The notes: generated by a model not told the origin, from the letters alone. 29,303 nt of DNA from Sperchopsis tessellata (GCA_033557685.1 JAWQRN010000461.1:1-29303), one strand, 5' to 3'. Positions 22,401 through 29,303 are shown, counted from the first letter of the stretch. Made by a program: numbers and translations.

Positions 22401-23776
22401 TACATTTTCAGCATGAATGGCACTATCTTCTTTGGCTTCTTCACCTTCTTCTTCGTCCATTTCATCTCTGACTTCACCATACATGTCTTCATCATCTTCC
22501 TCTTCAGACTCCTCAAACTGCACATTGATACCATAGGTCTCATCAATATTTTCTTCACCTGTTCCTGGAGGTTTAGTATCTTCATTTCCAAAATCTGTAA
22601 TTTTCTTTCCCAAATTTACTAGAAGGGCAAAACGTTCCTCAGCGATTGCTCCTAAAATTGAATAAACAAAATTTCCCATTCAAAGTCTAACTCATACAAG
22701 TTTTACCGCTCAACTGGTATAATAGTTGTTTAGAAAATTGTAAATTTGAATACCATCTTAACCGTTACCATTGATAATCTATGTTAAATAATGAAAATAC
22801 TCTACGAAATAATATGTGTAACAAAAAACTATCAAAAACTAACTCACCTAACAATGTTTCTGTTTCCTTCTTCTTTTCCCTTTCTTTTAGTCTGTCATTC
22901 TTCAAAACTGCTAATACTTCATCTGCAGCACCACAAAGAATATCTCTAGGCTGATCACCAAGAGCTTCTTGCAAAAAACTAAGAAGAACTTCGTAAGTCT
23001 GTCTTGTTTCTTGAGTTTTTGGTCTATATATGATTCCAACCATTTCATCAACACCTTCAGATAATAATGTAGCTCCCTTCATTCGCGCAAAGTCGTATTG
23101 GGCCTCATCACGTTTTTGACGCCTTACAATAAAAATATTAAATGAAATATCAGAACATTTGCTTACTTTCATTTACTTCTATAAGACCAGCAATGTGTAA
23201 ACAAATACATTTAATGTATTTTTCTTATATAAATTAAAATCTTTTTTATTACTTTAAAATATCAACGTACGAACAGTGAAAATAACTTACTTGGAATAAC
23301 ATTTAAATAAATTTAAAAACCTTACAATTATGTACCACATAATAAAGATAATGATAAATTGAATATTCTAGTATAAGTATACTAATTATTAATGAAAAAT
23401 TCAACCTACTTCACTTTTCGCTCTTCAGCTTTTCCTGGTTTAGTTCTTTGAGCCCGATCTCCCATTTTTGTACCAATGAGTTTTCCCACCAAGGACATAA
23501 CTTCTCCCGTGGCTTCATCTCGACTTCTTCGCTCAATAAGCCGCACATCAGCTTGTAACACAAGATTTGAGTTCTGAAAACAAAAACGTAACCTATACGT
23601 TCTACAAACATGCTGACTACCTTTGACACAACAACAAAAGCTTTAAAATTGTATTCACAAATTAATTTAAATACAATTTTATCACTGAATGCCTAGCTAA
23701 ATTGATGTATTTGTTATAAAATTTCACTTACAGCTTTATATTCATATTGAAGCTGCCGCGCCGCAGCATCCGCCAT
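4189..23776 (-). CDS. SNRNP200: U5 snRNP 200 kDa helicase (BRR2/SNRNP200 ortholog), 12 coding exons, 2138 aa
   Basis: This is the spliceosomal Ski2-like DExH-box ATPase that unwinds U4/U6 snRNA in the nucleus during spliceosome activation. Coding exons, in order of transcription: 23776-23732, 23573-23410, 23122-22848, 22651-22404, 22128-21882, 18181-17852, 17673-14174, 9803-9450, 9324-9012, 5388-4931, 4870-4628 and 4428-4189. All eleven introns are GT-AG and every junction keeps frame (6417 nt including TAA). The start has a strong context (AACCATGG), and its first residues, MADAAARQLQYEYKA, match the family N-terminus. Cassette 1 has Walker A APTGAGKT at residues 499-506, DEIH at 611-614 and QMLGRAGRP from 847. 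Cassette 2 has GAPTGSGKT at 1345-1353, DELH at 1450-1453 and QMVGRANRP from 1682. Each cassette is followed by a Sec63-like region. Human BRR2 is about 2136 aa, so length and collinearity fit throughout. Orthology rests on recognised protein similarity; introns 5, 7 and 9 are filled with mobile DNA. Confidence 0.97.
4628..4870 (-). CDS. SNRNP200: BRR2 exon 11
   Basis: It encodes GVETVFDIMELEDEDRSKLL, VARFCNRYPNIEMSYEV and VQLEREDEVSGPVIAPFFPQ. This spans the end of the helix-hairpin-helix part and the start of the C-terminal immunoglobulin-like part of the second Sec63-like region. It runs from phase 0 to phase 0 with a GTATGA donor. Intron 10 before it is only 60 bp. Confidence 0.95.
4931..5388 (-). 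CDS. SNRNP200: BRR2 exon 10, second Sec63-like region
   Basis: It begins with the completed glutamate codon, giving ELFSLSLNSKTKIRGLLEII. It continues through RHHEDNVLRSLAQRLPNKL, YNDPHVKTNLLLQAHL and SSNGWLSPAVAAMELAQMVT. Relative to the human protein as I recall it, there is a small glycine-rich insertion (TGPSGGQP) between NKL and YNDP. It ends in phase 0 at GTAAGT. The open frame upstream of 5388 is intron. Confidence 0.95.
6018..6076 (+). other. mini-exon-like segment, unrecognised (possible transposon N-terminus)
   Basis: ATG at 6018 opens a 20-residue frame, MEASTSKEDPSYGQGIDDFM, which runs directly into a consensus donor GTAAGT at 6077. It lies inside a BRR2 intron on the opposite strand, within sequence (about 5774-6330) whose composition and phrasing look like a degenerate DNA transposon. 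No terminal repeats were found and the protein is not recognised. The function is unknown. Confidence 0.3.
6500..8735 (+). mobile_element. CR1/Jockey-like non-LTR retrotransposon, 5'-truncated and decayed
   Basis: Three reading frames must be combined. Frame 2 holds the endonuclease tail CIDNIFTN and ISDHKAQVIEID (6512-6781). Frame 3 holds the RT fingers DIIAPPLTDIINSCLK, IPILKKGNATQLNNFRPISI and RHGKSTRDAL (7143-7730). Frame 1 holds the palm LTKAFDCVDHQNLLDKI (from 7723). Frame 3 returns with GIAKGSMLGSFLFILYMND (7845-8168). The second catalytic box reads MYHDTT near 7959 where YADDT is expected. A C-terminal piece, LFNRLPKEWRNL, lies near 8540. Order and motifs fit the CR1/Jockey group; the clade is uncertain. 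It is antisense to BRR2 in intron 9 and not functional. Confidence 0.8.
7143..7730 (+). pseudogene. reverse transcriptase fragment of the intron 9 LINE
   Basis: This is the longest open piece of the LINE (195 codons). It spans the connection segment and RT motifs 1-2, including VKVIPILKKG and NNFRPISILPAFSKVL. A frameshift near 7725 moves the first catalytic aspartate (AFDCVD) into another frame, so no active enzyme can be made from it. Confidence 0.8.
8736..9011. other. intron 9 segment, nothing recognised
   Basis: AT-rich sequence between the LINE 3' end and exon 9. No coding, RNA or repeat signal was recognised apart from the splice donor at 9011. Confidence 0.5.
9012..9324 (-). CDS. SNRNP200: BRR2 exon 9, start of second Sec63-like region
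   Basis: It starts SHLDHRLHDHFNAEIV, followed by VDYLTWTFLYRRLTQNPNYY, SHRHLSDHLSELVE and NLGMIAAYYYINYTTI. These are near-invariant in BRR2 orthologs (winged-helix and ratchet region after cassette 2). It ends in phase 1. The 3.6-kb intron that follows carries a CR1/Jockey-like LINE in antisense. Confidence 0.95.
9450..9803 (-). CDS. SNRNP200: BRR2 exon 8, C-terminal RecA lobe of cassette 2
   Basis: It begins TLKETLSQGVAYMHEGL and continues through LVEQLFDSGAVQV, WGVNIFAHLVIIMDTQFYNG and QMVGRANRPLEDDD, matching the second RecA lobe of cassette 2. It runs from phase 0 to phase 0 with a GTAAGT donor. The leading reading before the acceptor is intronic. Confidence 0.95.
10626..10701. repeat. 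32-bp near-perfect hairpin with 12-nt loop
   Basis: Left arm 10626-10657 and right arm 10670-10701 are complementary at 31 of 32 positions; the mismatch is at 10645 against 10682. The loop is GTCAAATTTGGT. Weaker complementarity extends outward to about 10621 and 10708. The size resembles a microRNA precursor or a very small foldback element. Transcription with BRR2 as intronic RNA is expected, but processing is unknown. Confidence 0.85.
10735..10975 (-). pseudogene. THAP zinc-finger domain fragment
   Basis: A single minus-strand frame reads GKGNKYCSVPYCRCKATFF, then FTYFPRIKPN, a TAA stop at 10833-10831, then MFLKIGKKV and MVVCGEHFKPDDFFNVGEG. This fits a C2CH THAP domain. CSVPYC supplies the first cysteine pair, VCGEHF supplies the last Cys-X2-His, and FP falls between them. 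The stop lies beside the position where the conserved tryptophan is expected. THAP domains occur at the N-terminus of P-element-type transposases and of host DNA-binding proteins. Here, inside an intron in the gene's own orientation, a transposon remnant is most likely. Confidence 0.7.
11306..11460 (+). mobile_element. fragment resembling the 5' region of an RTE LINE or related SINE
   Basis: A GC-richer island in AT-rich intron. It contains GAGTAGCTCAGTAGC (tRNA A-box-like), CCAGTCCCAAGCCCGGGTAA, GGTTGGACGATGGGCTAA, ACCCATCCCCGTAAAAA and TACGAAACC. I associate this wording with the untranslated 5' region of insect RTE-clade LINEs and SINEs derived from them. That attribution is from memory and not from an alignment. 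No coding part follows. Confidence 0.5.
12104..12692 (+). mobile_element. internally deleted mariner-family element with both terminal inverted repeats
   Basis: Ends 12104-12130 and 12666-12692 form 27-bp inverted repeats, both beginning AGGTGGGCCATCTGTT with one mismatch. TA dinucleotides lie at or next to both ends (12103-12104 and 12695-12696), fitting the TA target of the Tc1/mariner group, though the exact termini are uncertain. At 589 bp it is far shorter than a full element. It keeps only the transposase DNA-binding part and lacks the whole DDE catalytic domain. Confidence 0.85.
12214..12570 (+). pseudogene. mariner-family transposase, DNA-binding (HTH) part only
   Basis: The frame starts at ATG 12214 with MNRFKTEQSWEIFKNYFQ, then ETVRNLKRKFD. 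An in-frame TGA follows at 12319-12321. The same frame continues with LRKLIKKVRETGMLADK, VRTEEKIAAVAQSVLENP and QQLNISRISLRRILHKE to a stop at 12568-12570. This is the paired helix-turn-helix region of IS630-Tc1-mariner transposases. An internal ATG at 12382 leaves a 62-residue frame that still covers the second HTH. The catalytic domain is missing because of internal deletion. Confidence 0.8.
12693..14173. other. intron 7 distal part, nothing firmly recognised
   Basis: AT-rich sequence. A 74-codon minus-strand frame at 13981-13757 has a non-random look (for example DHKNQAPLGLEHRPYAHY) but matches no family I know. No inverted ends were seen around it. Confidence 0.4.
14174..17673 (-). CDS. 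SNRNP200: BRR2 exon 7, helicase cassette 1 and most of cassette 2
   Basis: This 3500-nt exon covers residues 437-1603. It contains GYEEVHVPALKPKPYG, then Walker A (residue 499 on), CTPEKWDII, DEIHLLHDERG, LSATLPNY and QMLGRAGRP. The first Sec63-like region follows (for example ELGRIASHYY). Cassette 2 then has GAPTGSGKT (14950-14924), TAEKWDVLSRRW and DELHLLGGEDG. The large exon holds most of both ATPase cores. It ends in phase 0 after DRMTDK; the codons that read on past the donor at 14173 are intronic. Confidence 0.97.
17852..18181 (-). CDS. SNRNP200: BRR2 exon 6, plug region
   Basis: It completes the split isoleucine codon to give QMILYCTLLAKSQS. A charged, low-conservation linker rich in D, E and S follows, then the highly conserved LIDLEDLVFTQGSHFMANKR and CQLPDGSFRKQRKG, which is the plug region before helicase cassette 1. 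It ends in phase 1 at a GTAAAA donor. Confidence 0.95.
18628..19461 (-). pseudogene. R1-clade C-terminal region fragments
   Basis: Frames 19461-19138, 19279-19013 and 19107-18628 continue the element past the RT. They include NIRGPGSGKGRVLSAVAQSS, WIRRLIPVLQLWVEGRFGEI, FLMGHGCFRQYLYRV and the cysteine/histidine cluster before FICTRW. About 260 bp of 3' UTR follow to the A-rich tail. Confidence 0.75.
19466..20380 (-). pseudogene. R1-clade reverse transcriptase fragments
   Basis: Three overlapping frames cover the RT: 20380-19841, 19884-19591 and 19669-19466. The fingers keep LRNGRAPGP, with V where the canonical D of GPDG is expected. The catalytic box at 19687-19676 reads FADN in place of FADD. 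Both substitutions and the frameshifts indicate long decay. Confidence 0.8.
20635..21234 (-). pseudogene. R1-clade endonuclease fragment
   Basis: A 200-codon open piece of an AP-type endonuclease. YSPNGD, GDF (where GDFNAK is usual, here GDFIAK) and SEHKYI (where SDHKYI/SDHRYI is usual) are recognisable. The changes at GDFN and SDH hit active-site positions, and the N-terminal part is missing. Confidence 0.8.
21882..22128 (-). CDS. SNRNP200: BRR2 exon 5, PWI-like N-terminal domain
   Basis: It encodes ALHPLDIDAYWLQRRLSKIY and DDRECENQLVLLLGYDCFDF, matching the helical PWI-like N-terminal domain of BRR2. It ends in phase 1 at GTAAGT. The next intron (18182-21881, 3.7 kb) carries the R1-clade LINE. 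Confidence 0.95.
22404..22651 (-). CDS. SNRNP200: BRR2 exon 4, acidic region
   Basis: It encodes LLVNLGKKITDFG, then NIDETYGINVQFE, followed by a strongly acidic tract (EESEEEDDEDMYGEV and beyond). The acidic N-terminal linker is a family feature. It ends in phase 0 at GTAAGT. Confidence 0.95.
22848..23122 (-). CDS. SNRNP200: BRR2 exon 3
   Basis: The exon starts in phase 2 and encodes a conserved stretch that includes LLSEGVDEMVGIIY and LGDQPRDILCGAADEVLAVL, diagnostic of BRR2 N-terminal regions. A lysine- and glutamate-rich segment follows. It ends in phase 1 at a GTGAGT donor. Confidence 0.95.
23410..23573 (-). CDS. SNRNP200: BRR2 exon 2
   Basis: The exon follows a CAG acceptor. It begins NSNLVLQADVRLIERR and continues through DEATGEVMSLVGKL and GTKMGDRAQRTKP, the conserved basic N-terminal segment of the family. 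It ends in phase 2 at a GTAGGT donor; the split lysine codon is completed by exon 3. The true frame has no internal ATG near its start, so naive ORF calls use a different frame here. Confidence 0.93.
23732..23776 (-). CDS. SNRNP200: BRR2 exon 1 (residues 1-15)
   Basis: This short first coding exon holds the initiator ATG (23776-23774) with A at -3 and G at +4. It encodes MADAAARQLQYEYKA and stops at a GTAAGT donor in phase 0. It is locally GC-rich compared with its surroundings. Confidence 0.93.
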
Positions 23777-24060
23777 GGTTAAATTTACGCGACTACAAGT
23801 ATGAAGTTAGTTGTTAATACCAGCAACTGTTCACAGCACCTCTGTCAAAATCTCCTAGAATAAAACAATTCAAATAAATCCTTAAAATTAAGTAAATATG
23901 AGGATAAAAACACCTGATAATATTGAATAACTCAAAATACTTGTCAATTCAGTAGCGAATTTACTAAGAGGCACGTTTTTAAAACTCGAGACAAATAATT
24001 ATCCATACTGTGAAACTCTGGTCTTCCATGCACTTTGCTCCCTAACACATTATTTCCTAT
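23777..24060 (-). promoter_or_regulatory. BRR2 5' UTR and presumed promoter
   Basis: This stretch lies immediately upstream of the start codon. On the minus strand a pyrimidine-rich TTTTATTCTAG at about 23865-23855 could be an acceptor for a 5' UTR intron, but no matching donor can be fixed. I see no clear TATA box. The promoter role is inferred only from position between the ATG and the RTE fragment. Confidence 0.35.
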
Positions 24061-24083
24061 GTACCTATATCATGTATATTTAC

Positions 24084-24086
<3 letters not shown>

Positions 24087-24137
<51 letters not shown>
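24087..24137. repeat. (TA)n microsatellite
   Basis: About 51 bp of uninterrupted TA dinucleotides. It abuts the 3' end of the RTE fragment, consistent with the short tandem-repeat tails of RTE elements, although it could also be independent. Confidence 0.95.
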
Positions 24138-24139
<2 letters not shown>

Positions 24140-24720
24140 TCCTCAATTTCCTTACACTCGCCACGGTTGTGCGCTTTTCTCATCCACGTGATTCCCAAAC
24201 AACTTCTGAGTTCTCTACCCACCTGTCTTAGGGTCGTCATATGGGTCTTATATTGTCTCTCGGCCCCCACAAGGTTAATTACTTTGACCATCGATGACAT
24301 GGTCGGCTTCCAAAATGTCCCGCCCATTTCCACATTTACGTCTTCACTGACCCTATAACATCCCTGCTCTTAGTCTGACTTCTTATCCAAGCACGGCGCG
24401 TTCTATCACTAATTCTTAAACCCATTACGTATCTGCCAATACTTATTTGTGTTGTGTGGAGCTTCTGTATATGTGAAGCCTTTAATGCCCCCATCTCACT
24501 AACATACATCAGCACATCCAAAACACACTGATCGAAATCTCTTCGTTTCAAACACAAAGGCATCTGTGATTTAAGTATGTTGCATAGACGTCGTGTTGTA
24601 CTCCATACAAGCTTTGTTATTTTCACTATCTCTGAGGAAATATCTCCATCCATCGTTATGGTCCTTGATGTACGCATTGGCTTTGTTTTACTAAGATTAA
24701 TCCTAACAGTTACATTTTAA
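24087..24720 (-). mobile_element. RTE-clade LINE 3' fragment
   Basis: On the minus strand, 24677-24336 encodes LCNILKSQMPLCLKRRDFDQ, CVLDVLMYVSEMGALK, LHTTQISIGRYVMGLRISDR and RSQTKSRDVI. This is the C-terminal region after the RT domain in RTE elements, where the usual wording is close to LPLCLKRKVFNQCVLPVL and LGLSLRDR. It continues after a frameshift with LRSCLGITWMRKAHNRGECK (24225-24155) and ends in the TA tract. The piece is truncated near 24720 just before the RT core. It is about 300 bp upstream of the BRR2 start codon on the same strand. Confidence 0.8.
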
Positions 24721-26485
24721 CTTTCAGAATACAGATAAATCATTTTATTTTGGAGATGTGTATTTCATGGATGTTTTGAATTAGCTGTATATAGTGGTAC
24801 GACTTTACGGTTTATTTGTATGTATATGTGTTTACAAAACAATTTCAAAAGTCTGGAAAAATATTAATAACTCCAATTTGGTTGGCTTAAGGATAAAATG
24901 TTCGAACAGGTTAATTTTAAGTTTTTTCGCATGTAACTGTATTTTGCTCCTCCCTTCCACCTTAAGAGCTATGACTTCATCTATCATTTTTTTTTTAAAT
25001 TAAAAGTCCAGTTTTGCCTTCATATTCAGCTTTTGTTTATTAATGTATAGATTCCCTAGAAATGCATATACACATTTGATTACCTGTTCACATTATTTGT
25101 TTAACAGTTAACGTTTTTAGTTTGTGTATATTTAAAAAGGTACTTTTATCTATAATGTTTGCATCTATCAATGCTGTTTGTGCATGATATTCATTTATTT
25201 ATATTAGACGAGGAAGTTCCTATTCTATACTTCAATATAAATGAAGAATTTCGCTAAATCCGGTACTGGTTATATATTTAATGCTTATTACTTATTATCA
25301 GTGGTTTAGTTTTATTATATGCTTCGTAAAAGACTTTTCGCATAGAAAATACTTCAGAAAAATGATTGGTAGTGATTTTCATTGTAGAAAACATAAAAAC
25401 AAAATAACCTCGCAGCATCACTGACTGTACCTCTGATAGAACTATTTACCCATGAAGTTATTTACCGATAAGGTTAGAACCTCGTAATCACGTTCAAACT
25501 GGAAACTGCATTAAAGGTATTTGTCATTAGTTTGTATTTTCACGCGCTACTTGATGCTGCAATTATTGTGAATCAAACTGCTGTCGAGTGTTATTTAGAA
25601 ATTTGGTTATATGAGTTGTGTCTTGTTTGTGTTACTCAAGGTGGGGAAATTCTCGTGTGGTAAATTCATATCGGCAATTAACCTTAACAGATTCATGGTC
25701 AAATAATTAGGTAAGTGTCAAACAACTTAAAACATAAGATTATCGGGAAGATTATTCCGTTGTGACTATAAACTATAATCTTATCTTTAATTATATTTAT
25801 TTAAATAATTGAAGCAGAGGAACATTGTAGAACATAAACTTCTTTTTCAACATTTCTCATTTTACGAGGGGGCACCAGCCTTTAATGTAGAAGTTTAGAC
25901 TATCATCATGGATTATATTTTCTGTTGTGGACCATCTTTATTAAATTGTACAAGTATAAAGTATTTATGCAGGCCTTTTAAAATTGAGCGAAGCAATTCA
26001 CGGACAGTATAATAGACGTTTACGAAAATTCGACTTGCGTGATTGCCTGTTAACTATTTACAATGTGGATACAAAATTACAACTACGTATGTCTTTTTGC
26101 TAAGATAACAGCACTAATAGCATTTACCCGTATTGCTGAAAGCCTTTCTAAGATATAACAAGCGATGCTCCTTTTCATACAATAGCCTTCTATTTATTAA
26201 ATTTTTCACTTGTCTACTTGAATCTCGCTCACCAACACAATTTGTCAATTTTGCCCAGGCATCCTGTACCTTTATCAACCTCCAATGCACCCACATTTGT
26301 CCGTTTTATAACTCACAGCAAATTAATTCAACACCTATTAATTCCAACACTATCGTTCATTCCTTATGGAATACACTTTGAAGGTAATCCACTGCATTTA
26401 TCTTTCTTTTCCGTGATTTGTGGTGCACCCAAGTCCCGTAAAATCCGCTTTGGCTTGTCAAGTTATTTTAATTTCAGTTGAGGGC
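24721..26485. other. intergenic, no recognisable gene
   Basis: AT-rich sequence without coding or RNA signal that I can name. A 60-codon minus frame (26296-26114; WRLIKVQDAWAKLTNCVGER) overlaps plus-strand frames of similar length and matches no family known to me. Confidence 0.5.
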
Positions 26486-26754
26486 CAGAGCCGGCATATG
26501 CAATGCATAGGGGCACCTCGGACGCATAAAGAGATAATTGAAACTTTTATCAGAAAAGTGAAAATAGAATAAGTCTATATATCATATATCCCTAATCGAG
26601 AATTTGGTTTTCTATCAGCAACGAAGGCACAGAAAAAATATTTAGTTCCTGCGTTTGCAATATTTGATAAAAGAGTTGTACCCTTCGTTGGAGCGGGGAG
26701 GCAAGACATCGTGCCGAGGTTGCTCGATCTCTCCGGGCCGTTAGCCGTACTATA

Positions 26755-27417
26755 TTATGGGTCATTGCTATATTTGAGGTCGTCAACTGTTTGTGGTTTG
26801 CTGGCACAGACTTTGGATTTCAGATAATCCCACAAAAAGAAGTCGCACGGTGTTAAATCACAGGATCTTATTGACCAATTGATATCGGCATTCCATAATA
26901 TTACGCAACCCAGAAATTGTTGTGTGGCAACTGGCGTCGTATTGCTAGAATCACAATTGTTCAAGGTCCATATCGTCCAGTTGGTGCCAAAAAAACTCTG
27001 TTATAATGTTACGGTAACGATCGCTATTCACAGTTACCGCATTCCCAGTCTCACTTTTAAAGAAGTTAGGGCCTATCACGCCGCCTACCCAAAATCCACA
27101 CCATACACAAATTTTTTCCGGGTGCATCCATTACCGATCTAGTTTCATCAAATTTTTTAATCAATTATCGGACATCTGACTCATTTTAGTGCACTTTCTT
27201 GACCAAAATTTCCACAAAGTTTTCGTACCGTCTCCGTAAAATTTTCACCGAATTTGTAATGCGTTTTAGCAATAATAAAGTGCTGTTCTTTCGTATAGCG
27301 TTCCATGTTGTCTAATCAGAAAAATCATAGTTTATAACTGTCAAAGATCAGAGTTACCAACAGCAAAACTAACAAATGGCGCGAAATTGAAATCCGGCGT
27401 TTAATTTGGGCCACCCG
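26755..27417 (-). mobile_element. mariner-family element nested in the hAT element, deleted and inactive
   Basis: On the minus strand the ATG at 27306 opens MERYTKEQHFIIAKTHY and TETVRKLCGNFGQES, the N-terminal helix-turn-helix. LIKKFDETRSVMDAP follows, then an internal deletion joins to CVWCGFWVGGVIGP, NAVTVNSDRYRNIITEFFWH and QLDDMDLEQL. The second catalytic box, normally FQQD, reads F-stop-QY. The last block is RSCDLTPCDFFLWDYLKSKV (about 26875-26815). A terminal sequence with GGTGGCCCAAATTAAA lies near 27415-27398 (minus strand). The opposite terminus is not found, so the 3' end near 26755 appears truncated. Confidence 0.8.
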
Positions 27418-27669
27418 ATTTGAACTTACCATGCGGAACTGCGACGTCACGAGTTCGATTCCCGGTCCAGGCGACTTATCTTAGTGTAAAATCGCAGAGA
27501 CTAGGAATTAAATCGCATAAATTGATATAGTTATAAATAAAGAATATATAAATAATTTTAGTGAAAACATACATAGTTATTGTCCATAGCTGAATGGTAG
27601 TAACGCAAATATAAAGGGCGCAGAAAACGGACAGAATTTGTTATTACCAAAAAATTATCTTTCTTTTTA

Positions 27670-28639
27670 TGTCCCATGTGTTACACATAGTCTCCATTTA
27701 GTAGTTAACGATGCAGAAAAAGTGGATTTTGAAATAATAACTTTTTTCGATTAATATAGTAGTTATACAAATTCTTTTCAAAATGATCCAAACGTTGGGA
27801 AGTCCTTAGAAATAACATATCTTCATTAACCGTGGAAGTCAATTACATTTAATATCTTCATTAACTTTAAAGCTATTAGGTGACACCCGATGGGAAACTT
27901 TCATTGACGCTTTGCGACCTTACGATTTCAGATTGGTTTGAAATTTATAATGATACAATTTCTTTATTGTCTTATGACATGATGTGTTAACTAGCATTAA
28001 TCTAGTTAGCAAAAATTTCAAAATAAATAAGTTATGTTATTTACAAGAAACTATTAGAGGTTGTACGGCAGCTGTGGGAAGAACTTAACATTGAAGGTAC
28101 ATTTCCAAATATTGAACAAGTTTGTCCCACAAGGAAAATTAACCAATTATTTATGAACATACATTTAGTATAGAATTTTTCTACCCAATTTTGGACACTA
28201 TATTGACATCCATAAACGATAGATTTGAACAATTAAAAGTTATTAATAAACATTTCAATTTTTTTATGTACAATCATTATTCATTAAACACAGACAGTCT
28301 TCGTAAAAATTGCAAGGACTTACAAATAATTTTAACCGACGAAGACAACAAATACATAAACGGAAATGATGTGTATGATGAAGTAAGTGTATTTAGAAAC
28401 TTGTGTAAGTTTGAATAAGAACAACTGAAAAATCCTGATAATTTGCAGATCATTTTTACAAATAATTAAATCTTTCCAAATCTAACACTAGCTTTAAGAA
28501 TTTTACTAACTATTCCCTTTCGGGTAGCTAGTGGACAAAGAACATTTTCCAGATTAAAACTTATTAAAAATTATTTAAGATCTACTATAGCACAAGAGAG
28601 ACCAATAAATTTAGCATTGATTTCAATAGAACATATGTG
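27670..28639 (+). pseudogene. hAT transposase remnant (ZMYM1-like)
   Basis: Domains appear in the normal order: middle region with HSLHLVVNDA, the TRW segment, the region before the dimerisation domain (28191-28418, the longest open piece at 75 codons), then the hAT C-terminal dimerisation domain ending SIEHM and TGA near 28639. The N-terminal BED/TTF zinc finger is not visible. Multiple stops between blocks make it non-functional. Confidence 0.75.
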
Positions 28640-28879
28640 AAAAATTAAATATCAAAGAACTGATTCGAGATTGCTAATATCAAAGTGCGGAAAGTATATT
28701 GTAAGATTTATAACAACAATAAATGCACTTAGATATTTCTGTTTTGTTTATTTAAATTATACCTGTTTTTAATTACAGTTACACATAACCAATTAATGCT
28801 AAACATTATAATAACAATAATTCTAGGGCTCCATATAAATTCTTACATAAGGGCGCCAAACAATCTAGTGCCAGCCCTG

Positions 28880-29303
28880 TTCAGGGTATTATAAAAAATA
28901 ATATACACTAGTAGTTGTAAATGAATTCAAAACGCTTTAGGAAAATTTATGTGAAGGGTCTAAATATATTAAAAAAAATAATAATTTAAAAGCGGAAAAT
29001 TATACCGAATGATATATAATATATTTTTAAGACAATGTATCTACTTCCTAACATCTAGGTCCAACTCTAACTTGAAACGAGATATCTTCTGTACACTTAC
29101 AAAGTAACATGCATGTACCTGGTCTGTAAATATGAAACCGGAATTTGCTCATAGTTGGCTCTAGTTGTCAATGTTGTAACTGTCAAACCGCGTCATTGGC
29201 CCCTTTTCCTAGTGTTTACAATTGTTAGACTTTTAACTCACACAATACAAGTTTCATACAACAACATATTTTTTCATAGCGTTGAACATGTCGAATTTTG
29301 TGC
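28880..29303. other. flank of the hAT element, nothing recognised
   Basis: It begins with the right copy of the imperfect 8-bp duplication, followed by AT-rich sequence with no open frame of note. Confidence 0.5.

Larger units (their letters stand above)
26486..28879 (+). mobile_element. hAT-family DNA transposon, degenerate, with nested mariner
   Basis: The left end starts CAGAGCCGGC and the right end finishes GCCAGCCCTG (reverse complement CAGGGCTGGC), matching at 8 of 10 bases. The flanking octamers TTGAGGGC (26478-26485) and TTCAGGGT (28880-28887) agree at 6 of 8, as expected for a decayed 8-bp hAT target duplication. Transposase remnants on the plus strand read VTHSLHLVVNDAEKVDFE (about 27680), DTRWETFIDALRPY (about 27882), VFYPILDTILTSINDRFEQL (about 28180) and the C-terminal dimerisation block FPNLTLALRILLTIPFRVAS plus FSRLKLIKNYLRST. 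It resembles the ZMYM1-like hAT transposases of insects. The frame is broken repeatedly. Confidence 0.85.

Noticed and set aside
24035..24358. 107-codon plus-strand frame with a YIYIYI run
   Set aside because: It is the shadow of the (TA)n tract and the minus-strand RTE fragment.
26114..26381. overlapping 60- and 82-codon frames on opposite strands
   Set aside because: No family resemblance and no supporting signals. Treated as chance frames.
27443..27480. tRNA-like B-box GAGTTCGATTCCCGG, with an A-box-like TAGCTGAATGGTAG further right near 27588
   Set aside because: The boxes are in the wrong order (B before A) and no cloverleaf can be drawn. It may be SINE debris within the hAT element, but it is not a tRNA gene.
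1..29303. CRISPR array, operon or bacterial-type defence system
   Set aside because: No spaced direct repeats and no prokaryotic gene organisation. The window is spliced eukaryotic nuclear DNA.

Overview
The window comes from an insect (at least an arthropod) nuclear genome. It is AT-rich, has one long spliced gene with canonical GT-AG introns, and carries remnants of R1-clade, CR1/Jockey-like and RTE LINEs, a Penelope-like element, two mariner-family elements, a hAT element and a THAP-domain fragment. R1-clade and mariner-family elements of these types are typical of insects. I cannot assign an order or species from the sequence alone.

The only intact host gene I can support is on the minus strand. 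It is the insect ortholog of BRR2/SNRNP200, the U5 snRNP 200 kDa Ski2-like RNA helicase that unwinds U4/U6 during spliceosome activation. All twelve coding exons (23776 down to 4189) can be assembled. Every junction keeps the frame and uses GT-AG, and the total is 6417 nt, giving a complete 2138-residue protein. The second helicase cassette departs from canonical motifs, as expected for the pseudo-helicase half of this family.

Layout by region. 1-2058: intergenic, with a 31-bp perfect hairpin at the left edge. 2059-3926: two 5'-truncated Penelope-like copies head to head, forming a long inverted repeat just past the 3' end of the helicase gene. 4189-23776: the BRR2 gene. Nine exons are separated by short introns, and three introns are swollen by mobile DNA. 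Intron 9 (5389-9011) holds an antisense CR1/Jockey-like LINE and an unrecognised mini-exon-like segment. Intron 7 (9804-14173) holds a THAP-domain fragment, a pre-miRNA-sized hairpin, an RTE 5'-region-like fragment and an internally deleted mariner-family element with both inverted ends. Intron 5 (18182-21881) holds a sense-oriented R1-clade LINE. 23777-24086: presumed 5' UTR and promoter. 24087-24720: 3' fragment of an RTE LINE ending in a (TA)n tract. 26486-28879: a degenerate hAT element with terminal inverted repeats and an imperfect 8-bp target duplication, containing a nested, broken mariner copy. The remaining stretches show nothing recognisable.

Apart from the helicase, every recognisable coding piece belongs to a mobile element and is broken by frameshifts, stops or lost catalytic residues. 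I see no intact novel system. The most interesting leads are the Penelope inverted repeat and the small intronic hairpin as possible sources of double-stranded RNA, and the deleted mariner that retains only the transposase DNA-binding domain.
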